Source: Candidatus Gastranaerophilales bacterium (lineage in GTDB: Bacteria; Cyanobacteriota; Vampirovibrionia; Gastranaerophilales; Gastranaerophilaceae). Taken from it: a stretch of 64,000 nucleotides of DNA. Below are positions 26,717 to 34,849 of the stretch, in pieces; position 1 is the stretch's first letter; every line of letters starts with the position of its first letter. The stretch covers positions 34,739 to 98,738 of the forward strand of contig CALURK010000008.1 of NCBI GenBank assembly GCA_944323165.1, given 5' to 3'. A program made the translations under genes and the position numbers. Below the pieces are notes generated by a model. The model saw only the letters and a list, made by a program, of their open reading frames with translations, was not told the origin of the DNA and made no database searches.

Positions 26717-27772
26717 ATGACAAGAATAGCTATAGATGCAATGGGGGGCGATCATGCGCCGTTTGAGATAGTAGCTGGTGCGGTATGGGCAGCAGCAGAG
26801 TACGGAGTGGCGTTAGAGTTAGTCGGAAAACAAGATAGAATAGAACACTGTCTTGAAGTAATACAACAAGAAGGATTTTTATCGGATTGTGGTAAAGCCG
26901 GCAGAAAAAGAAGAATTCGAGTAGATGTAAAATCTTTGGATATCAAGATAACTCACGCGTCAGAAATTATCGAAATGGGCGAAGCTCCTGGTCAAGCTAT
27001 TCGAAAGAAGAAAAACTCATCAATAGTTTTATCGGTAAGTTCAGTTGCAACAGGCAGCTCAGACGCGCTTGTTGCAGCAGGTTCTACCGGTGCTGCTATG
27101 GCTTCCAGCTTGTTTGGTCTGGGAAGAATTCCCGGTATCGACAGACCTGCAATTGCGGTTACTCTTCCAACAATGAAGAAACCTATTGTTATAATTGATG
27201 CCGGTGCAAACAGCAACTGTACTCCTCAAATGTTGAAGCAATTCGCGATTATGGGTATGACTTTTTCTAAGAATGTTTTAGGAATAGAAAATCCACGTGT
27301 AGGTGTTTTGAATATCGGTGAGGAAGCCGGCAAAGGTAACGAATTAGCTCAAAGCACTTATAACATTCTTGAGGAAGAAAAGGAAAGATTTAACTTCATG
27401 GGCAACGTTGAGGGAAGAGAATTGTTCCTTAATGTTTGTGATGTGGTTGTATGTGACGGTTTTGTAGGAAACGTGGTACTAAAAGTTACTGAGGGTACTT
27501 CTTCATTATTGTTTAAGATGATAAAGAGTGAATTTAAATCAGACTTTTTAGGTATGATAATCGGTCTTTTAGCAAAACCGTTTATGAAAAGAATTTATGA
27601 GAAAATTAACTACGAAGAATACGGCGGCGCATTATTATTAGGCGTTAAGGGAATTACAGTAATTTCTCACGGCAGAAGCAAAGCTTATGCGATCAAGAAG
27701 GCCGTAAAGGTAGCTAAAGAGGCAGTTGAAAAGGGTGTAAACAGCAAAATTTCCGAATCAATTGCTATATAG
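26717..27772 (+). CDS. plsX: Phosphate acyltransferase PlsX
   Basis: 351 residues. PlsX moves acyl groups from acyl-ACP to phosphate to give acyl-phosphate, the first step of phospholipid synthesis by the PlsX/PlsY route. Family marks are RIAIDAMGGDHAP at the N-terminus, SAGSTGA-like VAAGSTGAAMA, IDAGANSNCTP, GVLNIGEEAGKGNE, and a membrane-touching region near GFVGNVVLKVTEG. Start choice: ATG at 26717, five bases after gaggg; the GTG at 26711 is too close to that site. A terminator separates it from fabH, which has its own ribosome site. Confidence 0.95.
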   Translation: MTRIAIDAMGGDHAPFEIVAGAVWAAAEYGVALELVGKQDRIEHCLEVIQQEGFLSDCGKAGRKRRIRVDVKSLDIKITHASEIIEMGEAPGQAIRKKKNSSIVLSVSSVATGSSDALVAAGSTGAAMASSLFGLGRIPGIDRPAIAVTLPTMKKPIVIIDAGANSNCTPQMLKQFAIMGMTFSKNVLGIENPRVGVLNIGEEAGKGNELAQSTYNILEEEKERFNFMGNVEGRELFLNVCDVVVCDGFVGNVVLKVTEGTSSLLFKMIKSEFKSDFLGMIIGLLAKPFMKRIYEKINYEEYGGALLLGVKGITVISHGRSKAYAIKKAVKVAKEAVEKGVNSKISESIAI

Positions 27773-27779
27773 GATTTGA

Positions 27780-27814
27780 AAGCCGGCATGTGTCGTGCCG
27801 GCTTAATTTTATTT
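27780..27814 (+). terminator. Terminator between plsX and fabH
   Basis: A 9-bp GC-rich stem (27780-27788 with 27796-27804) followed by aattttatttc. The T-tract is interrupted, so read-through into fabH is possible. Confidence 0.7.
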
Positions 27815-27841
27815 CTATGAGGTAAGAGGAGTATTTAATCA

Positions 27842-28852
27842 ATGGGAAATAATTTGATTCCTTTAAGAATTGCTGGTGTCGGGTATAGTGTTCCTGACGC
27901 TGTTATTACTAATGATGACTTGACAAAATTATATGATACATCTGACGAGTGGATATATTCAAGGACAGGTATTAAGGAAAGACGTGTTGTGTCTGGTGAA
28001 GAAAACGCTATAGATTTAGGTTTTGCAGCTGCAAAAAATGCTTTAGAAAAAGCAAAAATGGCACCAGAAGATATCGATTTAATTATCGCAGCGTCTTCTG
28101 CTCCGCCGGATTTATATCCTGCAATTGCTTGCCACATACAAGCAAGACTTGGTATTTCAACCCAAGTTCCTGCATTTGATATAACGGCTGCTTGTACAGG
28201 TTTGATTTATGCTTTAAGTATTGCAAAAGCTTATATTGCGTCTGGTATGTACAAAAATATTCTTCTTGTTGCTACTGATAACAATTCAAGATTAGTTAAC
28301 TGGGAAGACAGAGGAACTTCTATATTATTCGGAGATGGCGCAGGTGCAATGGTTGTAACAGCTTCTGATGACGGTGTGGACGATGTTATTGCAATTGATA
28401 TTAAGTCAGACGGAAGCATTGGCGATTTAATCGAGCTTTCTTTTGACGGTAAAAATTGTCCGCTTGTGGAACAGTATGAACCAAAACCTCAAGGTATAAG
28501 AATGAATGGTAGAGGTGTTTACACATTTGTAGCAAAGGTTTTGCCTCATTATGTAGAAAACTTGATTGCAAATGCAGGAATGAAAGCTGAAGATATTGAT
28601 TATCTGATTCCTCACCAAGCTAATATCAGAATTATTCAAGCAGTACAAGAAAGGCTCGGCTATTCTGATGATAAAGTTGTAACTAATATTAAATATTACG
28701 GAAATACTTCCGCCGCTTCAATTCCTTTGGCTTTGGCCGAAAGTGTTGAAAAGGGTAAAGTTAAGTTAGGAACAACTGCTGTACTTTGCGGATTTGGTGC
28801 AGGTATGACTTGGGGCGGTGCTATAGTTAGATTGAGAGAAGGCATCTGCTAA
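27842..28852 (+). CDS. fabH: Beta-ketoacyl-ACP synthase III (FabH)
   Basis: 336 residues. FabH condenses acetyl-CoA with malonyl-ACP to start fatty acid synthesis. The catalytic triad is intact: Cys118 in DITAACTGL, His in PHQANIRI and Asn in YYGNTSAASIP, with a C-terminal CGFGAGMTWGGAIVR. Cytoplasmic. Ribosome site gagg/aggag upstream of ATG. Next gene is fabD, 38 bases on. Confidence 0.96.
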   Translation: MGNNLIPLRIAGVGYSVPDAVITNDDLTKLYDTSDEWIYSRTGIKERRVVSGEENAIDLGFAAAKNALEKAKMAPEDIDLIIAASSAPPDLYPAIACHIQARLGISTQVPAFDITAACTGLIYALSIAKAYIASGMYKNILLVATDNNSRLVNWEDRGTSILFGDGAGAMVVTASDDGVDDVIAIDIKSDGSIGDLIELSFDGKNCPLVEQYEPKPQGIRMNGRGVYTFVAKVLPHYVENLIANAGMKAEDIDYLIPHQANIRIIQAVQERLGYSDDKVVTNIKYYGNTSAASIPLALAESVEKGKVKLGTTAVLCGFGAGMTWGGAIVRLREGIC

Positions 28853-28890
28853 AATTAATTAATAAATGAAAAAATAAGGAGTATATTAAT

Positions 28891-29838
28891 ATGGTAAAGA
28901 AAATAGCGTTTCTGTTTCCGGGACAGGGCTCTCAGTCCGTAGGAATGGGAAAAGACTTGTGTGAAAGTTTTGAATCAGCAAATATGGTTTTTAAAACAGC
29001 AGATGAAGTTTTAGGTAAAAGCATTTCTAGAATTTGTTTCGAAGGGCCTGAAGAGGATTTGAAACAAACAGTAAATACTCAGCCTGCAATTGTAACAACA
29101 TCAATTGCTGCTCTTGAAGCTTTTAGATCAGAACTTAATATAACGCCTGATTTTGTCGCAGGTCACAGCTTGGGTGAGTATTGTGCAATGTATACAGCAG
29201 GTGTTATGAATTTACAAACAACACTAAAAGCTATTCAAAAAAGAGCAGAGCTTATGGGGCAAACAAAAGGCGGTTCTATGGCTGCAATATTGAATGCAAG
29301 TGAAGAACAGTTGAAAGCAGGTTTGGAAGAAGGCTCTAAAGTCGGTTATGTAGACGTTGCTAATTACAATTCTCCTGCTCAGGTTGTTATAACAGGTGAT
29401 TCCGATGCTGTTAAAGCAGCAGGTGATTATATGCTTGCAAACGGTGTTAGAAGAGTTGTTCCTTTAGCTGTTTCAGGCGCTTTCCATTCTAAATTTATGG
29501 AAGGAGCAGGAAAAGAATTTGCAGGATTTGTTTCGAATTTGGAATTAAACGACGCAAAGCTTCCTGTAATTACAAATGTTGATGCACAAATGACAACAAA
29601 GGCTAACGATTTTAGAGAAAAAATGCCAAAACAGATTTCGTCATCCGTACATTGGACTCAAACTATTCAAAAAATGGTTGAGGAAGGTGTTGATACTTTT
29701 GTTGAAATTGGTCCAGGAAAAGTACTTGCTGGATTAAACAAAAAAATCGCTCCTGAAACAACTGTATATAATATATTTGATAAAGCTTCTCTTGAGGCAA
29801 CTGTAGCAGCTTTAAAAGAGCAAATGGCTGGAGTGTAA
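28891..29838 (+). CDS. fabD: Malonyl-CoA:ACP transacylase (FabD)
   Basis: 315 residues. It transfers malonyl from CoA to the ACP thiol. Motifs: FLFPGQGSQSVGMG, the active Ser93 in GHSLGEY, and the His in SGAFHSKFM, with a C-terminal FVEIGPGKVLAGL. Strong ribosome site (aaggagt). It sits within the fabH-fabD-fabG run. Confidence 0.96.
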   Translation: MVKKIAFLFPGQGSQSVGMGKDLCESFESANMVFKTADEVLGKSISRICFEGPEEDLKQTVNTQPAIVTTSIAALEAFRSELNITPDFVAGHSLGEYCAMYTAGVMNLQTTLKAIQKRAELMGQTKGGSMAAILNASEEQLKAGLEEGSKVGYVDVANYNSPAQVVITGDSDAVKAAGDYMLANGVRRVVPLAVSGAFHSKFMEGAGKEFAGFVSNLELNDAKLPVITNVDAQMTTKANDFREKMPKQISSSVHWTQTIQKMVEEGVDTFVEIGPGKVLAGLNKKIAPETTVYNIFDKASLEATVAALKEQMAGV

Positions 29839-29845
29839 AAAATAA

Positions 29846-30301
29846 ATGAAAAAAGTGATTTATGCTTTATTGGTAGTATTAGCAGTCGTTGCTGTGATAC
29901 GAGTAATGTATGAATATCATTATAATAAAGAAGAAATTGTGTCTAACGCTCGTTTTGAAAAACGTCAAATTTCTGTTAGAAAAAATGGTGCTCCGAAGGT
30001 TGATATGCAACAGAGTATTCAAGATATAGAAAAAATATTCTATACAGATCTTTCTACGTGTACCAAAACAAATATAGCGGATGAAGAGGGTACAAATTAC
30101 GTTATTTATGGTGACAAAGATGGAAAATGTTCATTTGAAAAGTATCATCCTTCATTCTCTGTGCAGTGCGTGGTGCCTATGAATGTGGCAAAAGAGTATG
30201 CAATTTCAGGGCTGACTTCTAAGGATTATGTGAATGAAATAAATAACAATCCTGAATATTGTCAAATAATTTATAATGGGATAAAAGTAAAAAATCAATA
30301 A
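29846..30301 (+). CDS. Small membrane-anchored hypothetical within the fab cluster
   Basis: 151 residues. One N-terminal membrane helix (about 4-22, VIYALLVVLAVVAVIRVMY) is followed by a soluble domain with four Cys (CTKTN, GKCSF, VQCVV, YCQII), probably facing the periplasm. The form, an N-terminal helix and a small cysteine-containing domain, recalls pseudopilin-like or anchored proteins, but the prepilin peptidase motif is missing. It starts seven bases after fabD, between fabD and fabG, with poor ribosome-site match, suggesting coupling. No family recognised. Confidence 0.7.
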   Translation: MKKVIYALLVVLAVVAVIRVMYEYHYNKEEIVSNARFEKRQISVRKNGAPKVDMQQSIQDIEKIFYTDLSTCTKTNIADEEGTNYVIYGDKDGKCSFEKYHPSFSVQCVVPMNVAKEYAISGLTSKDYVNEINNNPEYCQIIYNGIKVKNQ

Positions 30302-30366
30302 AAATAAAAGTGTAAAAGTAGATCAGATGTTTTCTGATACAAGTCTAGATATAAGGAGAAAGATTA

Positions 30367-31098
30367 ATGAGTGAAAGAAAAATTGCTTTAATTACAGGCG
30401 GTTCAAGAGGAATTGGTTTAGCTTGTGCAAAAGAATTAGCAAAGGCTGGCTGTGATATCATAATCAATGATATTTGTGAAGCAGAAAAGGCTCAACCTGC
30501 ATTAGATGAAATTAAAGCTCTAGGCGTAGATGCATTCTTTTATCAATTTGATGTATCAAATGATGAACAAGTTCAAGCTGCAGTTGATAAAATGATTGCA
30601 GAGCACGGAAAGATTGATATCTTACTAAATAACGCTGGTATAACAAAAGATGGTCTTTTCGTAAGAATGGATATGGAACAATGGGAAAGAGTTATTAAAA
30701 TTAACTTAACAAGTGCATATTGTGTAACTCACGCAGTAATTAAACACATGATGAAAGCACGTCAAGGTTCAATAATCAATATGTCAAGTATAGTAGGTCG
30801 TCACGGAAACGCAGGACAAGCAAACTATTCAGCATCAAAAGCCGGTTTAATCGGTTTAACTCAAACTCTTGCTAAAGAATTTGGTTCTCGCGGTATAAGA
30901 GTAAATGCAGTATGTCCTGGATTTATTCAAACAGCTATGACACACGATTTGGCAAATATTGATGAATACTTAAAAGCTATTCCGATGAAACGTCTTGGAA
31001 CACCGGAAGATATTGCAAAAGTTGTTAAATTCCTTGCACTTGATACTGATTACGTAACAGGTCAGGCAATCGAAGTTGCAGGCGGTTTGATGATTTAA
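30367..31098 (+). CDS. fabG: 3-oxoacyl-ACP reductase (FabG)
   Basis: 243 residues, classical short-chain dehydrogenase. NADPH site GGSRGIGLA (11-19), LLNNAG, and the catalytic Ser/Tyr154/Lys158 in SSIVGRHGNAGQANYSASKAG. It reduces beta-ketoacyl-ACP in each elongation round. Ribosome site aaggaga. A strong terminator follows, so acpP-fabF, which normally follow, are on a separate transcript. Confidence 0.95.
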   Translation: MSERKIALITGGSRGIGLACAKELAKAGCDIIINDICEAEKAQPALDEIKALGVDAFFYQFDVSNDEQVQAAVDKMIAEHGKIDILLNNAGITKDGLFVRMDMEQWERVIKINLTSAYCVTHAVIKHMMKARQGSIINMSSIVGRHGNAGQANYSASKAGLIGLTQTLAKEFGSRGIRVNAVCPGFIQTAMTHDLANIDEYLKAIPMKRLGTPEDIAKVVKFLALDTDYVTGQAIEVAGGLMI

Positions 31099-31112
31099 GA
31101 CTCTTTTTATGT

Positions 31113-31148
31113 AAAAAAGCAGATAAGATTTTTCTTATCTGCTTTTTT
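31113..31148. terminator. Bidirectional terminator after fabG
   Basis: A 16-bp perfect stem (31113-31128 with 31133-31148) with A-runs on the left and T-runs on the right, so it can end fabG and, on the minus strand, the beta-rich protein gene. Confidence 0.9.
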
Positions 31149-31168
31149 ATTTTTTATTCTAATTTATA

Positions 31169-32086
31169 TTAAAAAGTATATTTGATGCCGACTTGTCCCT
31201 CATAAAGATTTGCATCACCTGTCAAAGACAAATTCTTAGCAACTTTTACTTCGCCGGAGAATGTAGGTGTTATGTACATTTCTTTCTTTTTATCCGGTGT
31301 AATAGAAGTTGTGCGATACTGCTCTACGTTTATTTTATTATCATATATTTCAGTAATAGTAGTTGTTGATCTGTTTATTATATTCTTTCCGGAATCATAT
31401 TTTCTGTATCCGCCTTCAACTCCGATTTTGAATTTACCAAATGAAGGATTATATGTTAATGCAGCTTCCAGTCCTGCTCTTGTTTCGTAAGGATTTCTTT
31501 CTTCAAGCTTCTTTATAGTAGAAGTTTCTGCTTGTGGTGTTTCATTAGGATCAGTCATCGGTATTAGTATCTCTTTTACTTCATGACCCATGATTTCATT
31601 AACTTTTTCTATAAAACCTGGATGTTCAGCTAGAGTCTTTAATTTATCTTCTGGTAACCTCTTTAAAAACTCCTTTAGAGCCTGCTCAGGATTAGGCCAC
31701 CTTGCCATATCCATTTCATGAACGTCAGGCTGCTCCTGTTCTATTTTTGATACCAGATCATCGAAATTGATATCTGCAGATGTTGTTATATTTACATTTG
31801 ACTCATTTTTAACACTGCTACCAACTGTATGTTGAGCTTTGGCAGATAAATCTAATCCCCAGATACCTTTTGAATCGAGAGGAAGTTCATAGCCGACTTC
31901 AGCTTTTCCCTGTAAATGTGTACCGATTTCAACACCGCCTTTTGCGTGAAAATTGTTCTTTTCATATTCTACGCCGGCGCCAATTCCGACTTTTGGTGCA
32001 TAAGTGTTTGTTTTAATGTATCCTCCGTTTAATTGGACATAACCATTAAATGTCTTGTCATTGTTCATTGACATTGATTGTGACAT
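31169..32086 (-). CDS. Beta-strand-rich, outer-membrane-like hypothetical without signal peptide
   Basis: 305 residues from ATG at 32086, which has a good aaggaga site; an in-frame ATG at 32173 lacks one. The sequence has alternating polar/apolar strands with aromatic ends (GYVQLNGGYIKTNTYAPKVGIGAGVEYE; VGIKYTF as the last residues), the usual look of outer-membrane barrels ending in Phe. A helical middle (about 120-200) splits two strand-rich halves. No Sec signal peptide precedes it, which is unusual for a barrel. No family recognised. Confidence 0.6.
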   Translation of the reverse strand: MSQSMSMNNDKTFNGYVQLNGGYIKTNTYAPKVGIGAGVEYEKNNFHAKGGVEIGTHLQGKAEVGYELPLDSKGIWGLDLSAKAQHTVGSSVKNESNVNITTSADINFDDLVSKIEQEQPDVHEMDMARWPNPEQALKEFLKRLPEDKLKTLAEHPGFIEKVNEIMGHEVKEILIPMTDPNETPQAETSTIKKLEERNPYETRAGLEAALTYNPSFGKFKIGVEGGYRKYDSGKNIINRSTTTITEIYDNKINVEQYRTTSITPDKKKEMYITPTFSGEVKVAKNLSLTGDANLYEGQVGIKYTF

Positions 32087-32370
32087 AATTTCTTCTCCTT
32101 TTTGCTTGTACTCTTCTTTTTGTGTTTGTGTTTTTATCCTAGGATTCTCGTGTTTGATATGGTAAAATTTCATCTCTTTTCCATATCCTCGTGCGTTATG
32201 TCTATATAAAGTATTTTGTGAATCAGAAATTGCTATGTTTTAGATATAAAATATAGAGAAATATGTAAAATATAGATATATCAAGCCGTTTCGGGTTTAC
32301 AAAACTTAATATATCATGATATAAAACGTCTGGTTTTAATTATAAAACGGATATTCTAGCAGGTTTTTAT

Positions 32371-32700
32371 ATGAGTGTAAAAAAATTATTAGGACAAAAA
32401 ATAAAAAGAATACGAAAAAACAGGGGATTAACTCAAGAGCAGCTTGCCGAAATGATTGATATTGCACCAAGAAACCTTAGCAGAATTGAAATCGGTGAAA
32501 GTTTTGTGAGCGCTGAAACATTAGATAAACTTCTTTTTGCTTTGAATATTACAGCAGAAGAGTTGTTTTCTTATGAACATTTGAGAGAATCAAAAGAAAT
32601 TCTTGCTGAAATCTATACATACCTGGATACAATTAAAACTAATAAACCTCAGCTTGAAAAGATATATAAAATGATAAAATTTGTAATCAAAAATGAATAA
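32371..32700 (+). CDS. XRE-family transcriptional regulator
   Basis: 109 residues. An N-terminal HTH of the Cro/CI type, LGQKIKRIRKNRGLTQEQLAEMIDIAPRNLSRIEIGESFVSAETLDKL (about 6-54), followed by a short helical tail. The region upstream contains several similar atataaaa-type segments (32240-32350), likely operator sites for autoregulation. It lies in the stretch that separates fabG from acpP. Target unknown. Confidence 0.85.
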   Translation: MSVKKLLGQKIKRIRKNRGLTQEQLAEMIDIAPRNLSRIEIGESFVSAETLDKLLFALNITAEELFSYEHLRESKEILAEIYTYLDTIKTNKPQLEKIYKMIKFVIKNE

Positions 32701-32800
32701 CATTTTGCTGCCTTGCAAGGTTTATTTTGTTGTATTTGTGTGAAAGTCTTGCGGTCAGGCTTTGCCGTCCCCTACGGGGAAAGTACCCGAAGGGGGGAGG

Positions 32801-33036
32801 TTAGTGAATAGTGAATGGAGTGAGGGATTAAGCGTGAAAAGTGAGGCAGAGGGGACGCTTAAACTTTGCCCGTCTTTTATTGCTGGACAGGTATGCTCAA
32901 CCTACTTTCTCATACATTTCAGGAATGATCACTCTTCCCAACCTTCCCTCAAAAGGGAAGGAGTACGCCACAACTGTTTTCAATTTCTTTTCACACCTCA
33001 CTAAAATACCTCTCACTTCTATTTACTATTCACTAA
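32801..33036. repeat. Possible small palindromic or MITE-like element
   Basis: A 236-base segment bounded by inverted arms ttagtgaatagtgaat and atttactattcactaa (15/16), followed inward by related gtgag/ctcac-type sequence. It contains an internal 8-bp hairpin and no coding frame. No target-site duplication is obvious. Calling it a mobile element is an inference. Confidence 0.35.
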
Positions 33037-33121
33037 TCTTAGTCACGCAGTCATTTAGTCATCTTTACATCCTACCTTGCCCAATCTGTAACTGTATTAA
33101 TAACAAAATCATCTTTTTATT

Positions 33122-33150
33122 TTGTTACATTTGCCCCAAAAGTGTAACAA
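33122..33150. promoter_or_regulatory. Palindrome upstream of acpP
   Basis: Perfect arms ttgttaca (33122-33129) and tgtaacaa (33143-33150) with 13 bases between, centred about 30 bases upstream of the acpP -35. It may be an activator or repressor site. It does not match the FapR or FabT consensus as I know them. Confidence 0.4.
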
Positions 33151-33163
33151 TTTTTGAAATTTA

Positions 33164-33191
33164 TTGCAAAATAATATTGAAATAGTATAAT
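33164..33191 (+). promoter_or_regulatory. Promoter of acpP-fabF
   Basis: ttgcaa (33164-33169), a 16-base spacer and a perfect tataat (33186-33191), 45 bases before the acpP start. Confidence 0.7.
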
Positions 33192-33235
33192 TTAATAGAA
33201 TAGTGTATTACACATGAATGAAGAGGATAAAAAAC

Positions 33236-33466
33236 ATGAGCACATTTGAGAAAGTAAAAAAAGTTGTAGTTGACCAATTAAGCTGCGATGAAGCTTTAGT
33301 TACTCCAGAAGCAAGCTTCACAGCTGATTTAGGTGCTGATTCTTTAGATACTGTTGAATTAGTTATGGCTTTCGAAGAAGAATTCGGTTGCGAAATTCCT
33401 GATGAAGAAGCTGAAAAAATCCAAACAGTTCAAGATGCAGTTAACTACATCGATTCACACTCATAG
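33236..33466 (+). CDS. acpP: Acyl carrier protein AcpP
   Basis: 76 residues, acidic four-helix carrier. The phosphopantetheine Ser36 lies in [14 protein letters not shown]. Typical ends [15 protein letters not shown] and AVNYIDSHS. It carries acyl chains for the Fab enzymes. The ATG at 33236 follows a gagga site; an upstream ATG at 33218 overlaps that site. It has its own promoter, away from fabG, and is followed by fabF. Two further ACPs occur in the operon near 55.5 kb. Confidence 0.95.
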   Translation: MSTFEKVKKVVVDQLSCDEALVTPEASFTADLGADSLDTVELVMAFEEEFGCEIPDEEAEKIQTVQDAVNYIDSHS

Positions 33467-33485
33467 TAAAATTTGAATTTATATT

Positions 33486-33520
33486 AAGAGGGTGAGGATT
33501 TTATATATTTTCGCCCTCTT
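33486..33520 (+). terminator. Weak terminator or attenuator between acpP and fabF
   Basis: A 10-bp stem with one G-U pair (33486-33495 with 33511-33520) and atttatta after it. Partial termination here would give more acpP than fabF message, as is common for ACP genes. Confidence 0.6.
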
Positions 33521-33545
33521 ATTTATTATTTAAGGAAAAAGGAAT

Positions 33546-34799
33546 ATGACAAAACGAAGAGTTGTAATAACAGGGATGGGAGCAGTTACACCTTGCGGAA
33601 TTGGTGTAGATAAATTCTGGGATTCCATGCTTAAAGGAAAAAGCGGTGTATCATTAATAGAAGCTATTGACACCGAAAGACATACAGTAAAAATTGCAGG
33701 TGAAATTAAGGATAAAGATTTCAATCCTGAAGATTATATGGATTCAAAGGATGCAAAGAGAATGGATAGATTTACTCAGTTTGCAATGGTTGCAGCTGAT
33801 GAAGCTATTGCTGATGCAAAACTTGATGAAGCTGGTATTGATCCATATAGAATAGGTGTTTTAGTAAGTTCAGCTGCAGGTGGTTTTAAAACTTTTGAAA
33901 AAAACCATATAGCAATGATTGAAAAAGGCCCAACTAAGGGTTCTCCATTTACAGTTCCAATGCTAATTGTAGATATGGCATCAGGTAGAATTTCTATGAA
34001 GCACGGATATAAAGGTGTAAACAAAGCTGTTGTATCTGCTTGTGCTACAGGATCTCATTCTATCGGAGATGCGTTTAGAACTATTCAGTACGGTGATGCG
34101 GATGTAATGGTTGCAGGTGGCTGCGAAGCTACTATTACTACATTAGGTATTGGTGCGTTTACTGCAGCAAGAACTCTATCTAAGCGAAATGATGAGCCTG
34201 AAAAAGCTTCAAGACCTTATGACAAAGACAGAGATGGTTTTGTTATGGGTGAAGGTGCCGGGGTTCTTATTCTTGAAGAATATGAACTTGCTAAAAAACG
34301 CGGTGCACATATTTATGCTGAAATAGTGGGGTATGGTCAGTCTGCAGATGCTTATGATATGGTTGCTCCTGATCCAGAAGGTAATGGGGCTATAAAATCT
34401 ATGGAATTAGCTATGGCTGATGCAGGATTAAAACCTGAAGATATTGATTATATTAATCCACACGGAACAAGTACAGGCTTGGGTGATATTGCTGAATCTC
34501 AAGCTATTGCGAAAATTTTTGGCGATAAAGAACACAACAAAAACCTTGTTGTAAGTTCTACCAAGAGTATGCACGGTCACATGTTGGGTGCAACCGGAGC
34601 TGTTGAAGGTATTGTTTGTGTTAAAACAATTACTGATGGCAAGGTTCCTCCAACTATCAACTTGGATAACCAGGATGAACGTGTTGCAAATCTTGACTAT
34701 GTTCCGCATAAAGCTAGAGATAAGAAGGTGCGTGCAGCTTTGTCTAATTCTTTTGGATTTGGCGGACATAACGCTACTTTAGTATTTAAAGCTATATAA
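33546..34799 (+). CDS. fabF: Beta-ketoacyl-ACP synthase II (FabF)
   Basis: 417 residues. It elongates acyl-ACP with malonyl-ACP. Active Cys166 in VVSACATGSH, His pair in NPHGTSTGLGD and KSMHGHMLGATGAVE, C-terminal SNSFGFGGHNATLVF. Ribosome site aaaaggaa. It is the only full ketosynthase II-type gene in the window, so it could also serve the polyene-like operon at 54.7-61.5 kb, though that is speculation. Confidence 0.96.
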   Translation: MTKRRVVITGMGAVTPCGIGVDKFWDSMLKGKSGVSLIEAIDTERHTVKIAGEIKDKDFNPEDYMDSKDAKRMDRFTQFAMVAADEAIADAKLDEAGIDPYRIGVLVSSAAGGFKTFEKNHIAMIEKGPTKGSPFTVPMLIVDMASGRISMKHGYKGVNKAVVSACATGSHSIGDAFRTIQYGDADVMVAGGCEATITTLGIGAFTAARTLSKRNDEPEKASRPYDKDRDGFVMGEGAGVLILEEYELAKKRGAHIYAEIVGYGQSADAYDMVAPDPEGNGAIKSMELAMADAGLKPEDIDYINPHGTSTGLGDIAESQAIAKIFGDKEHNKNLVVSSTKSMHGHMLGATGAVEGIVCVKTITDGKVPPTINLDNQDERVANLDYVPHKARDKKVRAALSNSFGFGGHNATLVFKAI

Positions 34800-34810
34800 T
34801 TCTTATTTAT

Positions 34811-34847
34811 AAAAAAAGAACTGCAACATTATTGCAGTTCTTTTTTT
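34811..34847. terminator. Bidirectional terminator between fabF and the large tagged hypothetical
   Basis: A 16-bp stem (34811-34826 with 34832-34847) with seven As on the left and seven Ts on the right. It ends fabF and the convergent gene, whose stop is three bases away. Confidence 0.9.
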
Positions 34848-34849
34848 GT

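Larger units (their letters stand above)
32701..33163. other. Noncoding stretch with a repeat-like element upstream of acpP
   Basis: More than 450 bases without a convincing gene. Short frames on the plus strand have poor composition and no ribosome site. It holds two GC-rich hairpins (32768-32780; ccttccct arms 32942-32949 with 32954-32961), imperfect inverted ends (32801-32816 with 33021-33036, 15 of 16 matching), and, closer to acpP, a palindrome at 33122-33150. Base composition is richer in GC than the surroundings between 32740 and 32970. Confidence 0.55.

Noticed and set aside
32762..33185. Two plus-strand frames in the noncoding region before acpP
   Set aside because: No ribosome site, unlike codon use, overlap with hairpins and inverted ends, and no recognisable domain.
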